Assembly (NCBI RefSeq): GCF_000699445.3
Contig: NC_067196.1
Location: 1,984,001 to 2,048,000, forward strand
Source: Schistosoma haematobium
Taxonomy: Eukaryota > Platyhelminthes > Trematoda > Strigeidida > Schistosomatidae
DNA: 64,000 nucleotides
Reading direction: 5' to 3'
Below, piece by piece: positions 22,261 to 33,075 of the stretch. The notes beneath the pieces were generated by a model. That model was not told where the DNA came from, ran no database searches, and saw nothing but the letters and a program-made list of their open reading frames with translations. Made by a program: the position numbers and the translations under genes. Each line of letters opens with the position of its first letter. The stretch's first letter is position 1.

Positions 22261-23579
22261 ATGCAACCGAGACATTCAATATAAAAGCTGCATCACAGAC
22301 ATCGGCATCAACTCGTTTCTTTTTGAGAATAAGAAATCTTCCTATTCCAAGTAAAATGGTTGCTTGATAATTTCTGCAGCAATTCAAAAGACTCTTCCGG
22401 TCTCCCAAATTGTATGAGCATTCCCTTGTCCTAAGTTAATGGTTATTCTGGTTGTCAGAAGTGAAAAGTGTTTCGTGGCATTCGTATGAACTCGACATTC
22501 ACCATGAGGCGTCATAAATCTTCTAAATGAGAACTTTCCTTGAATTAATTTTTGTGCATTTGTGCAAACTCACAAAGGGACGAAATCGATTGAAGGTGAT
22601 GATGGATGTTATTTTATATATTTCGATAGAGTAACTAAACCTTTGGATGCAGATCGATAAACAAAAGTTATACGAAAATCGAAATTTTAAATTTCAGAGA
22701 TTTTGCTAACTTTTATTTTTCTCTCAGTTACTCTTTTTATGTGTATTGATAACGTTATGACTTGTATACTACGTCTGTTCGTCACTTCTCTATCCATTGT
22801 GTAAATCCCTGCCAGTGTGCTTTTCAGAGCCTCACTACGAATAGTCAAAGTGCAATACAATTTATCGACATTCAGACATCATTCGATAATCCTTCATTAT
22901 AATGTGGTTCGTACACCTCATTTGTGTTTGATAATTGCTAATTTCACCGGTTCTCCGAGGAACTTAGTACCATTTTGAAGGACGAAACACTGAAATCAGT
23001 TGAACATCCATCACTTATATTATGCAAATATTATTTGTACATATAATGTCCTTAAGATGCTCGGTGGTCGATTTCAGTCAAATTGTCCGTTAAAATGAAG
23101 CATTCGATTGACTTATTTATTCAATGTGATAATTTGTAAAAACCTAAATCTATGGCACTCGATAAAAAATCAAACATTTCTGAGAAAACTGTAGATTTCG
23201 ACTAAAATAAACCAATTGGCGAGATTGTAATACAAGCAGGCGACGAGTGTAAAAACTACGTTTGACAAATGAATTGAGTAACTATTCCCAGCGGAGTATG
23301 AAGAGAAATCTGAAATACAAACAAACCATTTCGGACGTCCTTCGTAAAGGAGAAAATCACAGGTCGTCCATTCAAATATTACAATGGAATATGACATCAA
23401 ATGTGTTACGGATTGTCTTACTTCAAAATAAGAGTTACCAACATGAAATCGAGAAAGCCGCTGCGATTCCAACAACTGAAGGTAAGAACACAAAACTGGT
23501 ACAAGTGGAGATTTGTCGGCAGCGAAACACGACGACTAAACTATATTGATTGCATACACTTCGTCATTAGTAAATAGAA
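22261..23579. other. Unassigned spacer
   Basis: A 95-codon open frame at 23262-23549 contains a donor-like AAGGTAAG near its end but has no match or partner exon, so I do not call it a gene. Confidence 0.35.
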
Positions 23580-25003
23580 TTAAGTCACATGTATAAGAAA
23601 CACTGAGATATGTAAAAAATGACATACTGTGTGTTGTGCTGAGCACAGTCCACGACAAGTGTAAACAAGAACAATGATTCCTGAAATAACATCACACTCA
23701 TTATTTAAGGTATCACACTGTGAAAGAAAAGCAAATTTTACTCTTAATAAATCATCATATAGAATATGAAACATAAACAATGTTGAGCAAGAATTTCAAT
23801 GGTGTAACAATGAGATTTCTGCCCGTCATCTCGTCATGTCAGTTGTTATTTGTGAAAAGTTACATCTATGATATCATAAGAATATCTCTTGCGGAATGTC
23901 TTGCAGAACACATCTCAAGTTAATTTAACACAAACAACATCATAAAATTCATCACATGAGTGTGATTCGATGTATGTTCTGTCTGAATATACCGACGAAC
24001 ATTTAATAACTGGTTGGTGAAGAGAAGATTTATGACCATGATTAGTGAAAGTGTCTGAATAAAGTGATAATGCGAAACGTCACACAGTTGAGTTGTTCAA
24101 GTTGATTAAGAAATTGAAGTATTACGGTTTTACATGATAAGACACCTGGAAACATATACAAACAATCATTTATAAATTAAAATGTGAGTGTGATTTAAAG
24201 AACTTCACAATATCGTAGACTCCATCTAACACAATATGATACAGAAAGAAGGGAGAGTGAATCTCACCATGGATATGTATTCATAATCATGCTAAACACG
24301 GTACAGAAAATCATTCTGCTACACAATATCTCCGTAAATTGTTATTGTTAATAATTGCTTATCGTGCTTACTAACAGCACACAACATACTAACCAAATCC
24401 CATAGTTCAATCAAGGGTTAATCGCCTCCTGTAATCATCACCATTGGGTGATGCTTACTCTCCACATATTTCAAGGAAGATATACGTGGTACAAGTGTAT
24501 GTGAAATTAGTCAATGAAATGACATGAAGTTTACTAAAGATTTGTAAAAAAATGTCTATCGATATATGCAGCATACACCACAGTTTCGCTTCAACCCATA
24601 TCAAATGCTTTCGACTTTGTATTCTCATTATTTGAATTGTGATAGTAAAGGATGTTCATATTATTATACCTTCAGTATGACAAGTCACGTTCAAGATGGA
24701 CAGGTTAGAGTGTAAAAGTTACTCTCTCTCTCTGTCAAATTAAGAAACGCAGGTCACGTACATTCATCACAACAGTGAAATGATGTGCGAATTCGAATTC
24801 AGACTACCACTCATTTCAGCTCAACTAATATATCACCACCACAACCTCCACAAATCCTCTCCACATATATTCTCAAACACTCACTCATTCATCCACTCAA
24901 CATTAACACACATGATGCAATCTCAATCTCACATTGACCACCACTGAAACACAACTACTAACACAAATCAATTGTATGTCCACTCACTCCACCTCACTGA
25001 CAG

Positions 25004-25010
25004 TATAAAA
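25004..25010 (+). promoter_or_regulatory. TATA box of F1-C
   Basis: TATAAAA in the same context (ACAGTATAAAAGC) as copy A. Confidence 0.65.
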
Positions 25011-25103
25011 GCATTGTGTCTACATCCATTCACAGTGTTTCTCTTCGAATCACATTGAAACACACTTCTAGTGTTTTTTACTAGTGTCGTTAGTTCAGTG
25101 AGA

Positions 25104-25611
25104 ATGGTGAGTGTTCAATATAGCGAGTTGTTCATCGTGTATTCGTTAATTCGTGTGTTCAGATCCGGTCGTACAGTGTTGTTGTCAATAGTGATGATTG
25201 TGTCACTTGATAATTCAATGAGTGGTGAGATCGTGTTATCATAAGAAGAAGTAGTTCTATTTTTGTTTGGTATGGGTGAGTTGTTTCACGTGATTGAACT
25301 TTTCTCACACTCATTACACTGCATTCATAATTACCATTTTGTAATAATCCAAGTTGAAGTAAATATTTAATCCTTTTTGACTTGTTAATGATGTTAATTT
25401 GTACACTAGACGTTTGAACGTTTCCATCATGAGTGTTTTTGTTTCTGTGGGAATGGCTAATGAAGCTGCCGTCAGATCTTGTCCACTGGAGGGGAAAGGC
25501 ATAAAGGGGAAATCGAAAAATCGTGCAAAACAAAACAAGACAGATATCAGTTTATTCGATGATTTTGTAAGAACCACTACTAATCCTCCTCCTGATTCGG
25601 TAGTTAACTAA
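25104..25611 (+). pseudogene. F1-C: broken F1 copy with A-type terminal exon
   Basis: Exon 1 (ATG 25104-25106) keeps its GTGAGT donor. Exon 2 (25163-25275) is 113 bp rather than 112 because of one extra base near 25172, which shifts the frame; even in the original frame there is a TAA at 25242-25244. The acceptor of exon 3 reads TGTGG instead of TGTAG. Exon 3 (25451-25611) remains open and aligns with copy A residue by residue (ANEAAVRSCPLEGKGIKGKS, ending TTTNPPPDSVVN). That conservation supports reading the copy A terminal exon through to its TAA. Confidence 0.8.
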
Positions 25612-26520
25612 ATCTTCCACATAACTTTTACTGGTTTTCTGAGTGTTTACTTGCATTCGAATTGTTGTATAACCTGTAGATATAAAGTCCAGTGTTATGA
25701 CGAGCCCGATATTGAATTATAATGAAACGAGCCATCACTGAGCAAACTGACTGTATGATATGTTACTTTATTTACAAATAAATAGTATTATTTGAAATTC
25801 ATTACAATATAACAAACAATGTTTGACTTCTTTGGAGTAACTGACAAAACCAGTTGGTTACTTGCTAATGTTTCATGAATAAGCGCATTGAATCCATCGA
25901 CCTAATAGCATTAGAACTCCGTAATTTTTCACACAGTCTCACCTTGTATTCTTTGAATTCTTTTAGTGACTTGCGTTCATCACGAGAACGCAACTGGTTT
26001 GAAGGAAACTATTATTATTATAACCAATTATACCATTGATTGTTTTGCTGTACTTGTTTGTTTTACTGTACTAATAACATTGTTCTTCCTTCCGTTGATT
26101 GTGACCTCGTTTACTCAGTGATTTCGCTTGTACTCCTTTGGCACGATCTCGATATCATTTTCATACCACGAGATCGCCAAAAAACATATCTCGCTACAAC
26201 ATCTAATCGCCTTTTTATATCTGATACGCAACTTTCTTGTAGTGGTGATTATAATCAACCACGACTAGACGCCACACTACATGCTTATACCTCCTCAGAA
26301 TGATGGAAGTTCAGTTCTATCTTCATAGATGGGTGGTGAAACACACACTGACACGCTTGTGTATAATTAATAAAAAGTGATGAACAAACGTAGAGTACAA
26401 TTCACAACGTTATCAATTCACATTTAAAGTGTAACTTAGTGAAAAATCACAGTTTGCAAAATGTCAGTTATTTATGGTTTCGGTATTTGTATAACATATA
26501 CTTATTAACTTGCACTAATG

Positions 26521-27225
26521 AGGTTATCAAATCTAAATAGCTTTATTATTACAACGATTCACAACTTCTTTTATGTACATAAGTTGTAAATGAACCCGTT
26601 ACATTTGTTTTTTAGAAATTCAACAATATTCAATTTTCAATAATGTCAGCATAATATTTTCTTTCTATGAATAACAGTTTCACTTTAATTGATAATATTG
26701 TTGAATTGAATTTCAGAATAGAAATGAAAAAAATTACGGGAATGTATATTTTGGAAATATAATACATTTAAATTGTTTTGTAATAGTGTTTTTCAACAGT
26801 GTACAATTATGTATTGTCAAATGAATAAAAGAAGAATAAAAGCACCTAACGTCTAAAAATAAAAATCTATAAAAAATTGAAACATTGTTACGGTAAAATA
26901 TGACCGTAGATAAAGTTTTTGTACTGTAATAGTTTGAAAAGATGCTATAAAAGTCACAATTAATTATAAAGAATGATGAGATATCAATATATATGAGTCA
27001 AATATATGTGATATAGATAAAATGTATCTGAGAAGTTAATTTATTTGTCACACAAAATGATTTCTCTTCAGTGATAAGTATCTTTAATGTAGCAACGGAA
27101 TAATCATGATAATAATAACAATAATAATCATAAATATGAACGTAAAAAGACTTCAGATATTAAGATCTATAGTAATATAATGAAGTAAACGAGAAACGTT
27201 ACAAAGGTTATACTTTATTTTTAAG
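26521..27225. other. Unassigned AT-rich spacer
   Basis: Nothing recognised. Confidence 0.4.
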
Positions 27226-27249
27226 TTAATTCAATAGATGACGGACCTT

Positions 27250-27480
27250 ATTCGTACAAATCAATAATAAACACATTGATATTTTATAGACGATACATTC
27301 CCAGTTTGGAAAGAAAATAATCGATGAGACTTCTGAAATGGGTTGTAATTTCACTGCAATGGAACTTAACTGGGAGTCTGTTCCATATAATTGAGTGACT
27401 AGGTTTTTTGCTTTGGATACTTGAGATGTAATGTGCTCGAAATCGTTCATATTGTTGCTTTTGTAGGGCCAGAGAAATGT
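27250..27480 (-). mobile_element. CR1-like LINE C-terminal fragment
   Basis: A minus-strand frame reads SIIWNRLPVKFHCSEITTHF, then RSLIDYFLSKLGMYRL and a stop. The W-N-R-L-P block followed by an F+++L segment is the usual end of CR1/Jockey-type reverse transcriptase proteins. Upstream text is shifted and decayed. Confidence 0.6.
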
Positions 27481-27970
27481 CAATAATCTCTAGTCAAATC
27501 ATCTGGCAGTTGTGTCATTGAATATCGAGCAAATCACCGATCCTCATCGAGGTCAGGGACAACTAACGCGTCTCAGTTAGTCGGATGCCACGGACTGGCC
27601 CATGCTGTAATGGTCTAACCTTCGTTTGTATCTACCTTAACTAATATATTTCTGTAATAACGTCCTCTGTGTTGTACAGTCTTCAAAGCATCTATGGTAC
27701 CTTGATACGTCAATGAGGTTGTTCACGTAAGGTGCTAACCATGAAGGGTGACTTCGACGTTAGCTACTTTGTCACAACATTCGCGTCTAACTCGAGTAGG
27801 CCTCCAATTATTTCGACATAGATCATCTACTTTGGTGATCTACACTTTATTTTTCAATTTTATCATTATTATTATCTTTATTTAACACCACGTTTTTGAT
27901 ACAATGCGATGTGTTTCAACAATTTCTCGTTTCTTATTTTTTGATCGATCCTGACGATCAACTACTCTGT
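27481..27970. other. Unassigned spacer
   Basis: Nothing recognised apart from a short palindrome (TAGATCA..TGATCTA) near 27822-27845. Confidence 0.3.
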
Positions 27971-27979
27971 TGTGGCATA

Positions 27980-28086
27980 ATGATGTAAAGCTCATTTATT
28001 TATTTGATTACAAATGTAGATCACAATCAAGAAGTTGACAATCTTGGTGTTGATGATTTTGTCACCACACTTTTTCCTAACGTCAG
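27980..28086 (+). pseudogene. F2-c: decayed F2 copy, exons 1 and 2 only
   Basis: GGCATAATGATG (start at 27980) is followed by TAAAGC where the other copies have a GT donor. Exon 2 (28020-28086, 67 bp) keeps acceptor ATGTAG and donor GTAAGC and encodes ITIKKLTILVLMILSPHFFL, 15 bp shorter in frame than copies b and d. Intron-2 homology continues to about 28270, but no exon 3 is found. The TATA box is gone: the matching position reads GATACAATGCG. Confidence 0.7.
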
Positions 28087-28274
28087 GTAAGCAGTTTGCT
28101 ATTTGTGTGGTCATTTATACGTTGAGCTTGTCGCAACAAATGCAGCAGATATTCAAGTGTAGGAACACAGTTTGGTCCCATTCACTCATATGACCTTACA
28201 CGTTTATTTGATTGGACATTCCCTGAAAAGCATCTTCGCGTGAATCTTCAACACTATGTCCACACCATCATTTT

Positions 28275-29283
28275 ACGCATCACGGATGAGGAATTATAAT
28301 TGCAAACCATACTTCTTACAGATATGATAAACTTCACAAAAGAATGTATTGCAGCTCAAGTGGAATTGAATTTGTTCACATTTAATTCGATCAAGCCCTT
28401 TTGTTAAATTATATCACGGACAGAATCATTCGTACAGTAACAACTTATCTACACCATTATGCCTTTCAGACCGTTGCATTTGTATGAATATGTATTTCTG
28501 AGCATTGCTTACTGTCTACTCATATATTCATTCTCTTAGACTTACTATTAGTCGCTTAAGTGATTCGATGATTCACTCGCTTCAGTATGTATATGTATGT
28601 ACATTTTAATTCTGTTCGCTTACTCACTCATTCGAATCATTTGCTCACTCACTCGTTTGCCCGATCGCTTTTTGGCACTGCTCTTTCATGCCTGAAAATT
28701 GCATCTGTATTTTGATGATCTGTGCGTGATGCAATAATAAACTCATTCTTCTGAAAAATTCATCATAGGGTGTTTCCTAGTGACAGTTATCAGAACGAAA
28801 GTATACAAAGTTTAAGGATTATATTCAATATTGACCACTACAAAAGGGTGAAGTGCTGATATGCAGAGATAGTCACTTCAAAACCGTTCCACCACACAGT
28901 AGCGAATTAACCGATGTCATAGAAACACTCAAGTTACCTTCTACTATTTCTCATTAGTAGTTGCTCTTATTTTGAATGCTTTCCCCATCTACTTGACCAC
29001 TGCCCTCTTGGTAGACGGCTTTGAATGGACATTTGATAAAAACACACACTCATGAACTGCGAATTCCTACTTCGATAAGTTCTTTCCGATGCATGTCTCA
29101 TAAATTACTACATTATCATTATCATATATCAGTAACTCCTTTCGTTCTCGTTTGTTTTCATTTACATTCCTCTCTTTATCCAATCGATTTTGTCTTCTTA
29201 CACATTAACGGTTGTCTATTTATACGTGGAATAATCGTTTTCTCTTAGCGTTCAAATTATCACTTTGTTATTTTTGCATTCAA
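28275..29283. other. Unassigned spacer
   Basis: Nothing recognised. Confidence 0.4.
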
Positions 29284-29302
29284 ACCGACTCTGGCGAAGT
29301 AC

Positions 29303-29732
29303 TACAGATTGTGTTTAGTTGTGTTCATGGTGTTTCAAAAATAAATCATGTGATTAGACAAAGTTTCATTTTGCATTCGAAGTGTGTAAGGCATACATAG
29401 TGAATATGGTATGTTGCTTTAATATACGTGTGATAATCTGTATGATTTCAGTTAGAACTTTGTGCGACATTGTTCAGCCTTTGTCCATCAGCCATTCCAA
29501 CTGACATTGTACACCTCTCGTAACAGACTTATTTTTCAACATTTCATCAATGACATTCTGACATCAAATTACGCAATAAGAATTCTTAGTGGCTGATATA
29601 ATGCGAAACGCACGACTAATACGTGTGGCAATGCACAGATTGTTTGACCATAATTCATCAATGAGTGACGGAGCTTCACACTGAAGTGCAGAACAATTCA
29701 GTTTAGTTAAGCAGTGAAATAAGTAGGAATCG
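29303..29732 (+). repeat. F2 3' flank, near-identical to 31408-31837
   Basis: From CAGATTGTGTTTAGTTGTG to the TTAAGCAGTGAAATA block I see only a single-base difference over about 425 bp between this segment and the 3' flank of F2-d. The related flank of F2-b is clearly more diverged. That points to a recent local duplication or gene conversion. Confidence 0.9.
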
Positions 29733-29808
29733 AATGCAAAATGAAACTTTGTCTAATCACATGATTTATTTTTGAAACACCATGAACACAACTAAACACA
29801 ATCTGTAG
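29733..29808 (-). repeat. Inverted partial copy of the F2 3' flank
   Basis: These 76 bp are the reverse complement of 29305-29380. Together with LINE sequence on both outer sides (29284-29304 and 29807-29825) they make inverted arms of about 95 bp around 350 bp. Confidence 0.85.
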
Positions 29809-30614
29809 TACTTCGCCAGAGTCTTGAATACGGGTCTCGGATAGACAACAAACATCGATATTAAGACTTTCCAAAGACATAGCCAACCCTATCTGTTTTC
29901 CGACCTGCACTAATGTGCGAACGTTGAAGTCAGCCAGTTTGAATGGTGCACGTGGTTTCAAAAAACTGCTTCAGTTCTCGTATTCTGTGGTAACATACAA
30001 TTTTCAACCGGACAGTGACTCGAGAACGTTTACATAGAGTCGAATTTCCACCAAAGACGAGCCGCTGTATAAGTATAAAAGAGGGTGAATAATGTGGAAA
30101 ATAATTATAATAATAATAATGACAATAATAGTAATAATAATAATAGTAATAATAATGACAATAATTGTAATGATAATAATTTGAATCAATTGATTGTTTT
30201 TCGAAACGAGAAAAGTTATCTCCATAGACATAAAGAGTTCATCATTTGTGTGTGGGCTGTGATACTCCCCGGGTGCCCAAACCGAAGCAGGTGGTTATCT
30301 TAGGGGCCACTCCCCGAGCCTCTGACCTAATGGTCTAACCCACAAAGCAGTGGAGCATCGTAAGGAGATGCAATCCCATGGTGGCCGCTGATCAACGATT
30401 GGTTCATACGCCATTTGTTCCCGCAGGTTACTGAAGCCCATGTGCACCACTGGTTTGTGATCCGGTTAAAGCGCCGGACATTCGCTTTTCGTCCTCTTAT
30501 TTTCGTAAACAACACCCCCGCCGCAAGAAGGCAATGAGTAGGACTTCCCTGGCCGAGGCTGTATACGCGCGGCCGTGTGAGAGTATTTCGAGAGGGAGGT
30601 CGAACTCTCCCCAC
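29809..30614 (-). mobile_element. RTE-like LINE, 5' region and start of endonuclease
   Basis: On the minus strand: a 5' block of about 375 bp (30614-30240, GTACGGCCGAGAG type), an AAT/ATT-rich microsatellite (30097-30180), then a coding start APFKLADFNVRTLVQVGKQ, SLNIDVCCLSETRIQDSGEV, which is the N-terminal part of an apurinic-type endonuclease (N..T..E-T-R motif). It is cut off at 29809. It is nearly identical to 34016-34826, which continues into the rest of the endonuclease. Confidence 0.85.
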
Positions 30615-30829
30615 TCTCGGCCGTACCAGGGCATTCGTAAAATATAAATTTACATGACAGTGTGAAACAGTGAGAGGTGCGCACTACATTTCAACATAAG
30701 CACATTGTAACATGAAATGGCGAACTGTTAATATTTGAGAAAATCTTTTATTACATTGTATGTGTCCTCAAACTCACTTAAGGTGAGCTAGTGAGGACAT
30801 GAGAACCAGATAACCCAGTTGTACATATC

Positions 30830-30839
30830 TATATATAAA
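30830..30839 (+). promoter_or_regulatory. TATA box of F2-d
   Basis: TATATATAAA-type box about 50 bp before the start codon, conserved with F2-b. Confidence 0.65.
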
Positions 30840-30888
30840 CTCTGCATCAGTGTGTTCACTGATTTTTCAATTACTCGGTGGCGGCATA

Positions 30889-31344
30889 ATGGAGGTAAGC
30901 TGATTCATTAATTGGTTCACAAATGCAGATCAAAACTCTGAAGTTTATCATTTTTTTGTTGGTGTTATTGTCATTTGGCAAGTCAGGACCACTCAGTTTC
31001 CTGATGTCAGGTAAATAGTTTGCCAGTTGTATTGACATTTATACGTTGAGCTCGTTGAAACGAATGCTGCAGATTTTAGTGGGTGAGATTGCAATTCGTT
31101 TCCATTGACTCACATGACATTACATATTTATTTGATTGAACATGCTCTGATATGCATGTCAGTGTGAATGTTTTACATTTCGATTCGTGTTATTATTGAT
31201 TCGATATCGAGATTCTGACCACTGTTCTCTGTGATTTGATTTTCAGTGTATGGACTTCCTCAAAAGAGAAGTGTTGCGAAGAAAGTCGAGGAAGCGGTAC
31301 CAATGCCATTTTGGTACTTCTCTGAACATGATTATTGGAAGTGA
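30889..31344 (+). CDS. F2-d: small secreted basic peptide, 3 exons (30889-30894, 30929-31010, 31247-31344)
   Basis: Spliced product about 61 residues. Exon 1 is ATGGAG before donor GTAAGC. Exon 2 (82 bp, acceptor ATGCAG) encodes a strongly hydrophobic signal peptide (IKTLKFIIFLLVLLSFGKSG) and ends in phase 1 before GTAAAT. Exon 3 (acceptor TTTTCAG) gives YGLPQKRSVAKKVEEAV and ends FWYFSEHDYWK before TGA; it contains a KKR-like basic patch that could be a processing site (inference). AATAAA at 31447-31452 lies 103 bp after the stop. All signals are intact, making this the best candidate for an active F2 gene. Immediately upstream lies the RTE-like LINE piece, so the native promoter is limited to about 270 bp. 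Family not recognised. Confidence 0.7.
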
Positions 31345-33075
31345 ACAGACTGTGAATATAATTGTGTATAAGGTTTCCATTATACTGATACGTTATGTGA
31401 TGTGAACTACTCAGATTGTGTTTAGTTGTGTTCATGGTGTTTCAAAAATAAATCATGTGATTAGACAAAGTTTCATTTTGCATTCGAAGTGTGTAAGGCA
31501 TACATAGTGAATATGGTATGTTGCTTTAATATACGTGTGATAATCTGTATGATTTCAGTTAGAACTTTGTGCGACATTGTTCAGCCTTTGTCCATCAGCC
31601 ATTCCAACTGACATTGTACACCTCTCGTAACAGACTTATTTTTCAACATTTCATCAATGACATTCTGACATCAAATTACGCAATAAGAATTCTTAGTGGC
31701 TGATATAATGCGAAACGCACGACTAATACGTGTGGCAATGCACAGATTGTTTGACCATAATTCATCAATGAGTGACGGAGCTTCACACTGAAGTGCAGAA
31801 CAATTCAGTTTAGTTAAGCAGTGAAATACGTAGGAATCATGAGATGAGATGTAGAGATCCAGGAGTAGATATACGACATTTAAGCATCAAATTCAATGAA
31901 TTGCTAAACTCACAGTTTCTGGACTACTTTATAATTGTGAGTTATGTTGAATCAGAATGAAGTTGCAATGTAGAATGTTGAGTAGAAGAAATGGTTTGCC
32001 TACACAAGAGTATGCGTAATGAGATTATGCTGTTGAAGCATAATAGTCACATTTTAGTAAGATGCACATAATATGAGTATAACATGAATATAGTTATGAT
32101 ATGAATAATTGACCCGTGTTTGATTTAGTCACAATATATTTGAACAGTCTCAGTTCGTGAATGTCACTTGCCAAATATTTGAAGGGAAAATACTCACATT
32201 GAGTCTTCTACAAGTGACGTTGAATCATGAGACTGTCAATCAACTTTCTCGATTAACTGCTTCACAACTCATTCACAATGATGATACGCTGTCGAATATT
32301 CACACAAGTCAAACATATTATTCGAATATCTGGAAATGTTAATTAAATAACTGAGACTTAATTAATGAGACGGTTTTCCGTCAACTACCGGAATCAGACG
32401 CTGCTCGTTAGATCAGTCACCCATATGACAGTGTAAATAACATTGCCGGAAACTGAATACTGATTGACATCGACCAGCGATCAATCCTTTTATATTCGAG
32501 ATCATTATTCATGAGTTCACTTGACAACTAAACAACACGATCTCATACAGTCGCACATTCAAGCATCCAATGTTGCACTGTTCAACAAACTAATAATTCG
32601 TTCCATACATTTCAATTATCAAATGTTTGGCAAATACAGTGGTACTCACCAAATTACATTTTCGAAACGATTCAGTTTGAACGGTGATTTCAGGTAGCGA
32701 CTCCGATTTACGTTGTTCCAGATCATTAGATCTCATCACTTAATTTTGTGACTAATTCGACGGAATGCAAACAGTGCAGTTTTTCTCTAAGTTTGTCGAT
32801 GATGAATTCTCGAATGCAATTGCATTGGAGGAAATACAGAGTAACTTGATATGTTGACCGCAGTAGAATTTCAGCTCAATTGATCTCCTTGTTGACTCAG
32901 TTCACATTTCATTGTATTGCATGATCCAGTTCGGAAATCATTGTGGCCAATTTGCATGACATTCATTAAGTACTATTACTGCCCTAATGTTCGACCATAG
33001 ATGAGTGCATTCGAAAGATTGATAATCACTCTTAGCCTTTTTAATAAACGTTTTATGCAACTGTGGACTCACGGT

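Larger units (their letters stand above)
23580..26520 (+). repeat. F1 duplication unit, copy C
   Basis: Its first 700 bp match the reverse of 6.6-7.3 kb, and the rest matches copies A and B. About 300 bp at 25985-26290 is absent from copy A and interrupts the homology between the CTTTGAATTC and CTTATACCTCCTC landmarks; I do not recognise this insert. Confidence 0.8.
30615..33075 (+). repeat. F2 duplication unit, copy d
   Basis: Inverted counterpart of 19565-22260. It begins where the LINE 5' end stops (after GGGCATTCG) and ends near GTGGACTCACGG, where LINE sequence resumes on the minus strand. Confidence 0.85.

Noticed and set aside
23262..23549. 95-codon frame with a donor-like site
   Set aside because: No family, no partner exons, not conserved in the corresponding inverted unit.
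30004..30231. Ile-rich and Asn-rich open frames on both strands over the AAT/ATT microsatellite (also 34214-34441)
   Set aside because: They are translations of a simple trinucleotide-like repeat.
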